44,253 nt of DNA from an uncultured Eudoraea sp. (GCF_947258925.1 NZ_CAMYKG010000021.1:1-44253); one strand, 5' to 3'. Numbered from the stretch's first letter, positions 15,893-24,885 are shown. The notes: generated by a model from the sequence alone, not told the origin. Numbers and translations are program-made.

Positions 15893-17134
15893 TCATTCGA
15901 ATTTAATCGCTTTTACCGGGCTGATTTTTGTGATGATATAAGAAGGTATTAAAAGCATGAGTACGCAAAGGATAAGAACGCCCAGATTTAAAATCAGAAC
16001 GGTAGGCAAATCTATATGAACGGGGATATAATCGATATAATATTCTTTTGGATTGGGGAATTTAAAAATACGGTAAGTGTCCTGAAGCCAGATAATCCCC
16101 AAACCAATTAGGTTGCCCCAAAGTAAGCCAATGGTTATCAGATATGTGGCATTATATAAAAAGATCTTCCGAATACTCCAGTTTGCGGATCCCAGGGCTT
16201 TGAGAACACCTATCATTTGAGTTCTTTCCAGGATAAGTACAAGGAGTGCGGTAATCATATTTATACCGCCAACAATGATCATTATCCCAATGATCAAAGC
16301 AATATTAAAATCAAACAAACCAATCCATTCAAAAATCTTATAGTATTTGTTTTTTATATTTTGGGTATCGAGATTACTTAGCGTTTTACCGTATATTTCT
16401 TTTGATTTCAGATCAATTTCATCAAAATTTTGAAGGAAGATTTCAAAATTCCCTACCTGGTCTTCGGCCCATTTATTCATCATTTGAATGTGACGGATAT
16501 CTGCAAAAACATACATTGCATCAAATTCTTCAAATCCACTGTCGTAGAGACCCACAATTTCAAACTTTCTTTGATTGGGCGTTTTAGACGGATCCTCATC
16601 TTTTAAAAAGAAGGTAAAAAATTCATCCCCTACTTCCATTTGAAGCCTTCGTGCCATCAAAGAAGACAAAAGTACTTCAGTATTCAGCTCACCACTAAAG
16701 TCGGGTAACCTGCCGGCTTCCAAATACTCGCTGAATGCCTGCCAATTATAGTCTTTTCCAACACCTTTGGCAATAATACCTTCAAAAGTATCCTCTGTTC
16801 GTATGATTCCGGCCTTACTTGCTACTGCCTGAATATGTGAAATACCTTCTACAGAAGTAAATTCAGGGTAAAATTCCTGATTAACTGAAACAGGCACAAC
16901 GGAAACATCAGAAACATTGTTATCGTAATTATAAATCTGGATATGGCCGTTGAAAGCAGCTACCTTTTCACGGATCTTGTGTTTTAGACCTACCCCGGTT
17001 GCAATAGCAATCAGCATCATCATAATCCCTAATGCAATTGCGGCAATGGCTATTTTTATTATTGGTGCGGATATACTAATTTTATGCTCCTTACCCCTAA
17101 TAAGGCGTTTTGCTATAAAAAATTCTAAATTCAA
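15893..17134 (-). CDS. FtsX/LolC-LolE-type ABC transporter permease
   Basis: 413 residues with the LolC/E topology: one N-terminal membrane helix (about 25-48), a large periplasmic domain (about 50-270) and three C-terminal helices (about 275-400), ending SYIITKISPVKAIKFE. These permeases help release lipoproteins from the inner membrane. The start is TTG (17132-17134), supported by the family-typical NLEFFIAKRL beginning; no in-frame ATG lies upstream. No ATPase gene is nearby. The start codon lies only 3 bases from the start of the divergent namZ gene. Confidence 0.88.
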   Translation of the reverse strand: MNLEFFIAKRLIRGKEHKISISAPIIKIAIAAIALGIMMMLIAIATGVGLKHKIREKVAAFNGHIQIYNYDNNVSDVSVVPVSVNQEFYPEFTSVEGISHIQAVASKAGIIRTEDTFEGIIAKGVGKDYNWQAFSEYLEAGRLPDFSGELNTEVLLSSLMARRLQMEVGDEFFTFFLKDEDPSKTPNQRKFEIVGLYDSGFEEFDAMYVFADIRHIQMMNKWAEDQVGNFEIFLQNFDEIDLKSKEIYGKTLSNLDTQNIKNKYYKIFEWIGLFDFNIALIIGIMIIVGGINMITALLVLILERTQMIGVLKALGSANWSIRKIFLYNATYLITIGLLWGNLIGLGIIWLQDTYRIFKFPNPKEYYIDYIPVHIDLPTVLILNLGVLILCVLMLLIPSYIITKISPVKAIKFE

Positions 17135-17137
17135 TTG

Positions 17138-18388
17138 ATGACCTTTTTATCCGGATTCAAAAATACATTTTTATTGTGGCTTTTAATACTAACAGCATGC
17201 GGAAACCATGGAAAAGAAGCCAAGGATTCAGCTGCCCCGGACTTCCAAAAACCAGAATCCCCCATCGTTGTAGGTGCCAATGCCACTGAAACCTACCTTC
17301 CTTATCTGCGTAAAAAAAAGGTTGGTGTGGTTGCCAACCAAACCAGTATTGTTTTTAAGGATGAGAACATGGAAAACAAAGGCGATGCGAATTATACGCA
17401 CCTTATAGATTCCTTGCTCGCTCTGGATATTGATATCAAAAGGGTTTTCGCGCCTGAGCATGGGTTTAGGGGCCGCGCAGATGCGGGCGAACACGTCACA
17501 GATGGAACCGACACCAAAACCGGACTTCCGATTATCTCACTTTATGGAAAAAACAGAAAACCGACCTCGGCTCAGCTGGAGGGTATAGATATTGTGGTCT
17601 TTGATATACAAGATGTGGGGGTGCGGTTTTATACATATATCGCAACCCTGCAGTTAGTTATGGAGGCCTGTGCCGAAAAAGGTATTCCGATAGTCGTTTT
17701 TGATCGCCCCAATCCGAATGGACACTATGTTGATGGGCCTACAATGGAAAATGAACATAAAGGATTTCTGGGTTTGACTAACATTCCTTTGGTTTATGGA
17801 ATGACTATAGGTGAATACGCGCAAATGATAAACAAAGAAGGATGGCTGGAAAAAGGTGAGCAGGCAGATTTAACCGTAATCCCTCTTAAAAATTACACGC
17901 ATGATTCGGCCTATGATATCCCTGTAAGGCCTTCACCCAACCTTCCTAACGGGGTAGCGATAAACCTGTATCCGAGCCTGGGGCTTTTTGAAGGAACCAA
18001 CATTAATGCCGGTCGAGGTACGGAAAGTCAGTTTCAGCGATACGGGGCTCCATTTCTAGACAGTACGGCCTATGATTTTAGTTATGTCCCAAAAGCTAAT
18101 TTTGGCTCAAAAAAACCTAAACATATGGGTAAAAAATGTTTCGGAAAGGATCTTTCTAAATTACCGAGAATGAGTGAAGTATCCTTGAAATGGATAATTG
18201 ATGCCTATGAGAATACAAAGGATAAAGGATTATTCTTTAACACCAATGGCTTTACCAAACATGCCGGTACGGAAAAACTGCAACTACAAATTGAGGCCGG
18301 GGTAAATGAACAAGAGATAAAAAAAAGCTGGCAAAAAGATCTGAATAAATTCAGGGAAATTCGGAGTAAATATCTTATTTACAACTAA
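17138..18388 (+). CDS. namZ: NamZ-like exo-beta-N-acetylmuramidase (DUF1343), lipoprotein
   Basis: 416 residues from ATG 17138-17140. Signal peptide with lipobox LTAC (Cys about 22), then a DUF1343/GH171 domain: APEHGFRGRADAGEHV (about 107-122), VVFDIQDVGVRFYTYI, FDRPNPNGHYVDGP and the late PSPNLPN and GRGTESQFQ segments. Known members release N-acetylmuramic acid from peptidoglycan fragments. Probably periplasmic or outer-membrane bound, used in cell-wall recycling. Divergent from the LolC/E-like permease; the upstream TTG (17135) directly abuts it and is not used here. Convergent with the desaturase gene, with only 3 bases between stop codons. Confidence 0.88.
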   Translation: MTFLSGFKNTFLLWLLILTACGNHGKEAKDSAAPDFQKPESPIVVGANATETYLPYLRKKKVGVVANQTSIVFKDENMENKGDANYTHLIDSLLALDIDIKRVFAPEHGFRGRADAGEHVTDGTDTKTGLPIISLYGKNRKPTSAQLEGIDIVVFDIQDVGVRFYTYIATLQLVMEACAEKGIPIVVFDRPNPNGHYVDGPTMENEHKGFLGLTNIPLVYGMTIGEYAQMINKEGWLEKGEQADLTVIPLKNYTHDSAYDIPVRPSPNLPNGVAINLYPSLGLFEGTNINAGRGTESQFQRYGAPFLDSTAYDFSYVPKANFGSKKPKHMGKKCFGKDLSKLPRMSEVSLKWIIDAYENTKDKGLFFNTNGFTKHAGTEKLQLQIEAGVNEQEIKKSWQKDLNKFREIRSKYLIYN

Positions 18389-18391
18389 TAT

Positions 18392-19231
18392 CTAACCATC
18401 ACTTTGCATAGTAGTGGGTTTTCTATACTTATGGAACGGTTGCTTTAGAAGTCCTGTTACGCTTCCATTTTCACTTCGGTCCGGGAATGTATCCACCCCA
18501 TAAACAATTGCTTCGCGGTCCAGTTTCATAAAAGTACCAAAGATATGATCCCAGATAGAGAAGATATTTCCGTAATTGGAATCTGTATAAGGTAACCTAT
18601 AATGATGATGCACCTTGTGCATGTCCGGGGATACGATCACCCAACTAAGAGCGTCGTCTACTTTTTTAGGTAAACGAATATTGGCATGGCTGAATTGAGT
18701 AGCCACAAGGGATAAAGACTGATAAAGCATAACAATACCTATTGGCGTTCCCACAATAAAAACTCCAATTAAGGTAAAGGTAAAGCGAATAAGGCTCTCC
18801 AGGGGGTGATGCCTGTTAGCCGTGGTTGTATCTACTTCATGATCTGTATGGTGTACCAAATGAATCATCCATAAAGGTTTCACCTTATGCTCAACATAAT
18901 GAGCCAAATAAGCTCCTATAAAATCCAGAAGTAAAAGGCCTATCACAACATAGAGCCACAGCGGAATTTCGGGTAACCAATTTATAATGCCAAACTTATT
19001 CTCGAGTACCCAATCACTTGATTTCAATAATACAAAAGCAAGGGCAAAATTGATAATAATTGTAGTCAGTGTAAAAAAGAAATTAGGTAGTGCATGTCGC
19101 CATTTCTTATACTTGAAATTAAAGAGCGGTAAGGCGCCTTCCAGCAACCAGAAAAAAGTTATTCCTGAAATCAGAATAAGGCTTCTGTGCAAAGAGGGTA
19201 TATTCTCAAAATAATTCAACACAACTTCCAT
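18392..19231 (-). CDS. Sterol desaturase / fatty acid hydroxylase family protein
   Basis: 279-residue integral membrane diiron protein. Histidine clusters HYVEH (about 111-115), HLVHHTDHE (about 124-132), NRHHP (about 138-142) and HKVHHH (about 205-210) match the fatty acid hydroxylase superfamily; four or so membrane helices lie before and between them. It would hydroxylate or desaturate a lipid, possibly a carotenoid or fatty acid; substrate unknown. It ends 3 bases from the convergent namZ stop, so there is no room for a separate terminator. Confidence 0.87.
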   Translation of the reverse strand: MEVVLNYFENIPSLHRSLILISGITFFWLLEGALPLFNFKYKKWRHALPNFFFTLTTIIINFALAFVLLKSSDWVLENKFGIINWLPEIPLWLYVVIGLLLLDFIGAYLAHYVEHKVKPLWMIHLVHHTDHEVDTTTANRHHPLESLIRFTFTLIGVFIVGTPIGIVMLYQSLSLVATQFSHANIRLPKKVDDALSWVIVSPDMHKVHHHYRLPYTDSNYGNIFSIWDHIFGTFMKLDREAIVYGVDTFPDRSENGSVTGLLKQPFHKYRKPTTMQSDG

Positions 19232-19309
19232 AATTGTAAAGTTACTTATTTCTGTTTTAAATGGACAAGAGTATAGAGTTTACGCTTTAGAAGGACTTTT
19301 TGATAATGC

Positions 19310-19804
19310 CTAGGTTTTAATTCTACGCTTCATTTCCTCCACAATATTATATGCCGCAGGACATATGGATACATTCTTTAGGGTAAGATTTGAAATTTGT
19401 TGAAATTTTTTTCGATCGGTATGTGGAAACTCCCTACATGCCTTTGGCCTTACAGCATATATGGCACAATAGTTATCCTCATCCAAAAAAACACAGGGAA
19501 CTTGCTTAAGCACATAATCATTGTCTTCGTCAATTCTTAAATAAGATGCTATGAATTGCTGTGGTTTTAACCGCAGGCTTTTTGCAATTCTTACAATATC
19601 GGTATTTGTAAAAAGAGGACCAGTTGTCTTACAGCAATTCGCACAATCCAGGCAATTGGTTTTATTGAATTCCGCCACATGCAACTCCTGCATTAAGTAA
19701 TCTAAATCCCGCGGTGGTTTCTTTTTCAATTTCGCAAAGAACCTTTTATTTTCCGGTCGTTTTTCTTTCGCGTTCAAAGGTAATTTTCTGATTTCCTCTT
19801 CCAT
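19310..19804 (-). CDS. YkgJ-family cysteine cluster protein
   Basis: 164 residues from ATG 19802-19804 (a TTG six codons upstream is less likely). Contains NCLDCANCCKTTGP (four cysteines) and a later CVFLDEDNYCAIYAVRPKACREFP segment, the YkgJ/UPF0153 zinc or iron-sulfur cluster pattern. Function of the family is unclear. Divergent from the methyltransferase gene. Confidence 0.85.
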   Translation of the reverse strand: MEEEIRKLPLNAKEKRPENKRFFAKLKKKPPRDLDYLMQELHVAEFNKTNCLDCANCCKTTGPLFTNTDIVRIAKSLRLKPQQFIASYLRIDEDNDYVLKQVPCVFLDEDNYCAIYAVRPKACREFPHTDRKKFQQISNLTLKNVSICPAAYNIVEEMKRRIKT

Positions 19805-19892
19805 TTGGAATTTATTATTCAAAGATTAGTTTTTTGAGTGTTTTTACTTTCCACCTAAAAAGTTGACTTTTGCAGGTAAAATTACAAATTTA

Positions 19893-20603
19893 ATGGGCAG
19901 GGATATTTTTGGTATGGCTCTGGTGGATTTTCAAAATGGAAACTATTCTGAAGATATTATAACCCATTCTTCACTTGGAGATGAAGACAGCATATTAATA
20001 GCCTATCTTTTCAGGGATTATAAAGCCATGCCTTCCCTTGAACAAAAAGCTTTGGATCTTTGCAAGGGCAACATTCTGGATGTAGGATGTGGAGCTGGTA
20101 GCCACAGTTTGTATTTACAGCAGATGGGGATGGAAGTTACTGCCCTGGATAAATCTGAAGGTGCCACGGTTACGGCAAAATCCCGGGGGATTAAGAATGT
20201 AGTTCACTCGGATATTTACGATTACTCTGGTACGAAATTTGATACAATTTTGTTGCTAATGAACGGGATAGGATTAGCAGAACGAATGGATGAGCTTTAT
20301 CGCTTTCTAAACCATTTAAAAGAATTACTAAATCCCGAAGGACAAATATTACTGGATTCCAGTGATATTATTTATATGTTTGAAGAAGATGTTGATGGAG
20401 GTTTCTGGGTTCCTGATACCGGGAATTATTATGGTGAAGTGGAGTTTACAATGGAATATAAGGGATTAAAAAGCGATCCTTTTAATTGGTTGTATTTAGA
20501 CTTCAAGCGCCTAGAAAAGGTTGCGGAAGAGCTAAATTTAAGCTGTGAACTCGTTTGTGAGGGTCCACACTTCGATTATTTAGCCCGACTTTCTTATCAG
20601 TAA
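19893..20603 (+). CDS. Class I SAM-dependent methyltransferase
   Basis: 236 residues from ATG 19893 (MGRDIFGMALVDFQNG); a TTG ten codons earlier gives a longer frame with a less typical start. SAM-binding motif I NILDVGCGAGSHS (about 60-72), acidic end of beta2 VTALDKS (about 83-89), motif IV-like FDTILLLMNGIGL (about 110-125). Substrate unknown. Nothing in the neighbourhood fixes its role. Confidence 0.85.
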   Translation: MGRDIFGMALVDFQNGNYSEDIITHSSLGDEDSILIAYLFRDYKAMPSLEQKALDLCKGNILDVGCGAGSHSLYLQQMGMEVTALDKSEGATVTAKSRGIKNVVHSDIYDYSGTKFDTILLLMNGIGLAERMDELYRFLNHLKELLNPEGQILLDSSDIIYMFEEDVDGGFWVPDTGNYYGEVEFTMEYKGLKSDPFNWLYLDFKRLEKVAEELNLSCELVCEGPHFDYLARLSYQ

Positions 20604-20619
20604 TAATAGAAACGCCTAA

Positions 20620-20647
20620 TTTGCGTTGTATTCTTATTATATATTTG
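20620..20647 (+). promoter_or_regulatory. Promoter of the lipoprotein metalloprotease gene
   Basis: TTTG (20620-20623), 16-base spacer, then TATATTTG (20640-20647), both exact matches to the Bacteroidetes primary-sigma consensus; ATG follows 22 bases later. This is the clearest housekeeping promoter in the window. Confidence 0.65.
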
Positions 20648-20669
20648 TCTGAGACAAAATAAATGCGCT

Positions 20670-21464
20670 ATGAAAAAATTTAGAATTCTTATTGCTTTAC
20701 TTACTGTGGGTATTTTATTAAACTGTTCCAAAGACAGTGATGACAATCCTATAGACGGCATTGATAAATCGGCCAATTTACTTGCCACGGGAGATTCTGC
20801 TAACGATATCTTATCCAATACAACTTATACAAGATTAGTAATAGAAGCGGCCTATGTTACCGGTTTCAGACCTACAACCGAGACCATGGACAATTTTCAA
20901 ACCTACCTTAGAAATCGGACTTTTAAGGAAGATATTCAGGTAGTTTACAGGCAATTACCGTCACCTGAAGAGGAAACACTTACCCTGCAGGAGATTGCCG
21001 ATCTTGAAAGTGAGAACAGAACAGAGTATAATGATGGCGAAACACTGGCCATATATATTTATTTTGCCGATGCCCCTTCTGATGATGATGATGAAGATGA
21101 AGGCATTGTTACCCTGGGTGCAGTTTACAGGAACACATCTATGGTAATACACGAAGTAACAGTAAAAAAATTAGCCAATCAAAGTGCCCTGATTACTACC
21201 ACCGACGTGGAAACGGCTACCTTAAATCATGAATTTGGTCATTTATTCGGACTGGTAGATCTTGGAACTGCCATGGTGAATAATCATGAGGACCCTGATG
21301 CAGAAAATCATTGTGATATTGATGGCTGCCTTATGCGAGGTGAATTGGAATTTGGCGGAGGCATGATGGGTTTACTTGAAAAAAGTAAAAGCGCTAAGGG
21401 AATTGCAGTCCCCGATTTGGATGCGGAGTGTATCCTGGATCTTCAAAATAACGGCGGAAGATAA
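20670..21464 (+). CDS. Lipoprotein zinc metalloprotease with HExxHxxGxxD motif
   Basis: 264 residues. Signal peptide with lipobox LLNC (Cys19) followed by an acidic SKDSDDN stretch often found in exported lipoproteins. Zinc site HEFGHLFGLVD (187-197): His187, Glu188, His191 and a probable third ligand Asp197, as in snapalysin-type proteases. Downstream CDIDGCLM (about 215-222) fits a disulfide or Met-turn region. An acidic DDDDEDE patch lies at 138-144. Likely a surface or periplasmic peptidase of unknown substrate. Monocistronic, with a good promoter. Confidence 0.8.
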   Translation: MKKFRILIALLTVGILLNCSKDSDDNPIDGIDKSANLLATGDSANDILSNTTYTRLVIEAAYVTGFRPTTETMDNFQTYLRNRTFKEDIQVVYRQLPSPEEETLTLQEIADLESENRTEYNDGETLAIYIYFADAPSDDDDEDEGIVTLGAVYRNTSMVIHEVTVKKLANQSALITTTDVETATLNHEFGHLFGLVDLGTAMVNNHEDPDAENHCDIDGCLMRGELEFGGGMMGLLEKSKSAKGIAVPDLDAECILDLQNNGGR

Positions 21465-21545
21465 TCCATACAACTTATTTAAGGTTATTTGATTCAAAGA
21501 CTGAATAAACAGCAACTATGTTTTACCATAAAAAAACTCCAAAAT

Positions 21546-22178
21546 CTATGGTATATTCAGGTATTTATGAGTTTGTAAGGATACTTTCCACTTTGGATTT
21601 TTCATTACATATTCAACGATCAAAGGAGTAACCTTTTCTCTTACACTCCACTCTGGTTGTAAATATAAAATACAATTTTTATTCACTTTCCCGGCCTGTT
21701 CTTCTGCAAAAACCAGGTCATTCCTGTTATAAACGATAACCTTAAGCTCATCCGCCTTTTCGTAAACCGCACTTACAGGCAACTTGTTTTTTTTGGGTGA
21801 TAAGCAGATCCAGTCCCATTCGCCGGATAATGGATAGGCCCCGGAAGTTTCAATATGTGTATTCAGGTTTTTACTTTTTAAAGCTTCTGTCAAAGGCCCC
21901 ATATCCCACATTAATGGCTCTCCACCTGTAACAACTATCGTATCCGAATATTTAGCTGCGTTGTCTACAATGCTTTTAATTGCCGTTGGCGGGTGAGTTT
22001 CAGCATTCCAGCTTTCCTTAACATCGCACCAATGGCAGCCTACATCACATCCTCCAATTCTTATAAAATAAGCAGCAGTACCTTTGTGGAAACCCTCCCC
22101 CTGAATCGTATAAAATTCTTCCATTAAGGGGAGCATACGTCCCTCGTTCACGAGTTCTAAAACCTCTTTTTCCATCAT
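21546..22178 (-). CDS. queE: 7-carboxy-7-deazaguanine synthase QueE
   Basis: 210 residues from ATG 22176-22178 (MMEKEVLELVNEG); the reading frame extends 22 codons further but that part is unlike the family. Radical SAM enzyme making the 7-deazaguanine core of queuosine. EEFYTIQGEGFHKGTAAYFIR (substrate loop), cluster cysteines in GGCDVGCHWCDVKESW, TGGEPLMW (SAM). TATCTTTG (minus, 22190-22183) lies 4 bases upstream of the chosen start, supporting it. Convergent with the metalloprotease gene. Confidence 0.9.
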   Translation of the reverse strand: MMEKEVLELVNEGRMLPLMEEFYTIQGEGFHKGTAAYFIRIGGCDVGCHWCDVKESWNAETHPPTAIKSIVDNAAKYSDTIVVTGGEPLMWDMGPLTEALKSKNLNTHIETSGAYPLSGEWDWICLSPKKNKLPVSAVYEKADELKVIVYNRNDLVFAEEQAGKVNKNCILYLQPEWSVREKVTPLIVEYVMKNPKWKVSLQTHKYLNIP

Positions 22179-22182
22179 CCCG

Positions 22183-22190
22183 CAAAGATA
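22183..22190 (-). promoter_or_regulatory. -7 box TATCTTTG at the queE start
   Basis: Exact TANNTTTG match whose end is 4 bases before the chosen ATG, suggesting a leaderless or nearly leaderless transcript. It argues against the longer start at 22244. Confidence 0.4.
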
Positions 22191-22299
22191 ACATATAGCA
22201 GGTGGTAATTTGAATGTAATTTCACGAAATAGATAAGAAATCAATTAGCCGGTGACTTCCATGAACTTTTCCGTTATGCAGGGTATTAGCTGAATAAAA

Positions 22300-22752
22300 T
22301 CAATTTTTCACGGCAATTACATCTATTTCAACCTTTGCATTTCTGGCCAGGCCACTGGCAGCGAATGTTGTCCGGGCAGGTTTCTTTGTAAAATATTTAG
22401 TGTAGACTTCATTAAATGCAGAGAAATCATCCATTGTACTTAATATCACGGTGCACTTCACTACATTATTTAAGGTTAGTCCATGATGCTTTAGTACATC
22501 CTGAATATTTTTGATGGCCTGTTCGGTTTCGGTTTTAATTCCCGGAGTAACCATAGTTCTCGTACCGTGATCCATCCCTATTTGACCGGCAAGAAAAAAA
22601 AGATTTCCCGCTTCTACTACATCACTAAAAGGTGCACTCCTTTTCTTTTTCTCATGAGATTCATGAAAGGTAATACCTGTATCTTCCTGTGAACTAACCG
22701 TTGAACACCAGATTAATGTGAGAATCGGAATTAATTGTAAATATTTTTTCAT
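22300..22752 (-). CDS. RidA-family protein with signal peptide
   Basis: 150 residues: an N-terminal export signal (KKYLQLIPILTLIWCSTVSS) followed by a complete RidA/YjgF domain (AGNLFFLAGQIGMDHGT, NVVKCTVILSTMDDF, PARTTFAASGLARNAKVEID; the Arg in the PART segment contacts the imine substrate). Cytoplasmic RidA hydrolyses reactive enamines/imines; here the domain would act outside the cytoplasm, so its substrate may differ. Divergent from the HerA-like gene. Confidence 0.87.
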   Translation of the reverse strand: MKKYLQLIPILTLIWCSTVSSQEDTGITFHESHEKKKRSAPFSDVVEAGNLFFLAGQIGMDHGTRTMVTPGIKTETEQAIKNIQDVLKHHGLTLNNVVKCTVILSTMDDFSAFNEVYTKYFTKKPARTTFAASGLARNAKVEIDVIAVKN

Positions 22753-22766
22753 TCGAATTAGGTTTT

Positions 22767-22794
22767 ATTGTTGGTTAAAATTACCCTATTTTTA
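22767..22794 (+). promoter_or_regulatory. Likely promoter of the HerA-like gene
   Basis: ATTG (22767-22770), 16 bases, TATTTTTA (22787-22794), each one mismatch from TTTG and TANNTTTG, ending 15 bases before the ATG. Confidence 0.4.
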
Positions 22795-22809
22795 TCAAAA
22801 ATAGACCAA

Positions 22810-24327
22810 ATGAGTACCAAAGAAGAATTCTTTGAGCATATAGAGAAGGGGTATAGCACAAAGGGTGATTTTATCATCATGGGCTCGGCTATGTTAGATG
22901 GGGAAACAGTTACCGGGGCGCATGTAAAAATTCCTTTGAAAACCTTAAACAGGCATGGACTTATAGCAGGTGCCACAGGAACCGGTAAAACTAAAACCCT
23001 TCAGGTAATAGCAGAAAACCTTTCAGATAAAGGTATCCCAGTTCTATTAATGGATTTAAAAGGTGATCTTAGCGGGATAGCCCAGCCCAGCCCGGGCCAC
23101 CCAAAAATAGATGAAAGGCATGAGAAGATTGGACTACCTTTTGAACCCAAAAGTTTTCCGGTAGAAATTCTTTCGCTTTCTGAACAAGATGGGGTGAAAC
23201 TTCGTGCCACTGTTTCGGAATTTGGACCCGTACTGCTTTCCCGAATTCTTGATTTATCCGAAACACAGGAGGGAATCGTAGCGGTAGTTTTTAAATATTG
23301 TGATGACAATAAACTGCCCCTATTAGACCTTAAGGATTTCAAAAAAGTTTTGCAATATGCCACCGGCTCAGGCAAAAAAGAGTTTACCAAGGAATATGGG
23401 AGAATCTCTACAAGTTCTACCGGAACTATTCTAAGGAAAATTATTGAACTCGAACAACAGGGTGCTGATTTATTTTTTGGGGAAAAATCCTTTGACGTTG
23501 ATGATCTGACACGTATTGACGAAAACGGCAGAGGTTATATAAACATCGTACGTTTAACGGATATACAAGACCGACCAAAGCTTTTCAGTACATTCATGTT
23601 GAGTTTGCTGGCGGAAATATATTCCACCTTCCCTGAGCAAGGGGATAGCGATAGACCGGAGCTCATTTTCTTTATAGACGAGGCACATTTGATTTTTAAA
23701 GAAGCTTCTGATGCCTTGTTAGACCAGATAGAAAGTATCGTAAAACTAATTCGTTCCAAAGGTATTGGGCTTTATTTTGTTACCCAGAACCCTACAGATG
23801 TCCCTAATGCCGTCCTGGCCCAACTGGGTTTGAAAGTTCAGCATGCTCTGAGGGCGTTTACCGCCAGGGACAGAAAGGCCATAAAACTTACTGCGGAAAA
23901 TTATCCTATATCAGATTATTATGATACGAAGGAAGTGCTTACATCATTAGGGATTGGAGAAGCGCTTATTACCGCATTAGATGAAAAAGGAAGGCCTACC
24001 CCGCTTGCAGCAACCATGTTGCGTGCCCCAATGAGTCGAATGGATATTCTCACTGATAGTGAACTGGATTCCGTTATCAAGAAATCAAAACTTGTAAGGA
24101 TATATAATGATACAATTGACAGGGAAAGTGCTTACGAGATCTTAAATGAAAAAATAGAAAGGGCTGAAAGAGAAGCTGAGAAGGAAAAGCAATCTAAATC
24201 CCAAAAAACGTCTTCAAGAAGCACAACTCGACGAAGAAGTACACGACAAAATCCGGTTATTAAAGTATTAACCAGTGCTACCTTTATTCGGGGCGTCCTG
24301 GGAGTGTTAAAAAAAGTGATTCGATAG
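22810..24327 (+). CDS. HerA-like (DUF853) ATPase
   Basis: 505 residues from ATG 22810 (MSTKEEFFEHIEKGY); the open frame extends 14 codons upstream to a TTG, but the candidate promoter lies there. Walker A GATGTGKTK (about 57-65), Walker B ELIFFIDEAH (about 286-295), then a TQNPTDVP sensor region and an arginine-finger-type AFTARDRKA. The C-terminus is basic and low-complexity (SKSQKTSSRSTTRRRSTRQ). DUF853 proteins are FtsK/HerA-superfamily helicases or translocases of uncertain role. The gene is followed after 3 bases by a lipoprotein gene. Confidence 0.87.
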   Translation: MSTKEEFFEHIEKGYSTKGDFIIMGSAMLDGETVTGAHVKIPLKTLNRHGLIAGATGTGKTKTLQVIAENLSDKGIPVLLMDLKGDLSGIAQPSPGHPKIDERHEKIGLPFEPKSFPVEILSLSEQDGVKLRATVSEFGPVLLSRILDLSETQEGIVAVVFKYCDDNKLPLLDLKDFKKVLQYATGSGKKEFTKEYGRISTSSTGTILRKIIELEQQGADLFFGEKSFDVDDLTRIDENGRGYINIVRLTDIQDRPKLFSTFMLSLLAEIYSTFPEQGDSDRPELIFFIDEAHLIFKEASDALLDQIESIVKLIRSKGIGLYFVTQNPTDVPNAVLAQLGLKVQHALRAFTARDRKAIKLTAENYPISDYYDTKEVLTSLGIGEALITALDEKGRPTPLAATMLRAPMSRMDILTDSELDSVIKKSKLVRIYNDTIDRESAYEILNEKIERAEREAEKEKQSKSQKTSSRSTTRRRSTRQNPVIKVLTSATFIRGVLGVLKKVIR

Positions 24328-24330
24328 TAT

Positions 24331-24885
24331 ATGAAAAACCTCCAGTTAATATCCCTTTTACTAATTACCCTGATCTTTGTCCATTGTAAAAAGGAGAAAG
24401 ATCCCAACTTTTTGATTACTAATTCACAAGTTGGAAAACTAATGCGAACCAGTCCTGTAACTGAACTGGAAAGTATTTACAGCAATGATTCAATAGTCAG
24501 GGATACAGCGCAGCCTGCTCTGGTATCTAATTCTAATACCATAAAAATCTATGAAAAAGGAGGGCAGCAATTACTAACCTTAACACCCAATGCAGATAGT
24601 ATTCCAAAAATTGGAATAATTCGCGTATTAGATCCCAGGTTCAAAACAGAACAAAATATAGGACTGGAAAGTACCTTTAAGGAAATAAACGATACATACG
24701 CCATCAAGAAAATAGTAACCTCATTAAATAACGTAATTATATTTATTGAGGATAGTGATGTGTATTTCACAATAGACAAGGAAGAATTACCGGCAAGTCT
24801 GCGATATGATACGAGTCTTAATATTGAAGAAGTTCAAATTCCAGATGAGGCTAAAATAAAATACCTGATGGTTGGTTGGGATTAA
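24331..24885 (+). CDS. Hypothetical lipoprotein
   Basis: 184 residues. Lipoprotein signal peptide with a Cys at about 19 (LIFVHCKKEKDPN). The mature part has no motif I recognise; it is mixed alpha/beta in appearance with a DSDVYFTIDKEELP segment late. ATG is 3 bases after the HerA-like stop, so it is co-transcribed. A 9-bp inverted repeat at the stop codon may end the transcript. Confidence 0.7.
   Translation: MKNLQLISLLLITLIFVHCKKEKDPNFLITNSQVGKLMRTSPVTELESIYSNDSIVRDTAQPALVSNSNTIKIYEKGGQQLLTLTPNADSIPKIGIIRVLDPRFKTEQNIGLESTFKEINDTYAIKKIVTSLNNVIIFIEDSDVYFTIDKEELPASLRYDTSLNIEEVQIPDEAKIKYLMVGWD

Noticed and set aside
21524-21553. TACCATA / TATGGTA inverted repeat between the metalloprotease gene and queE
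   Set aside because: Only 7 AT-rich pairs with a 16-base loop reaching into the queE stop; too weak for a terminator call.
23001-23390. Long minus-strand open frame inside the HerA-like gene
   Set aside because: Antisense to a gene with intact Walker motifs; low-complexity translation typical of a shadow frame.
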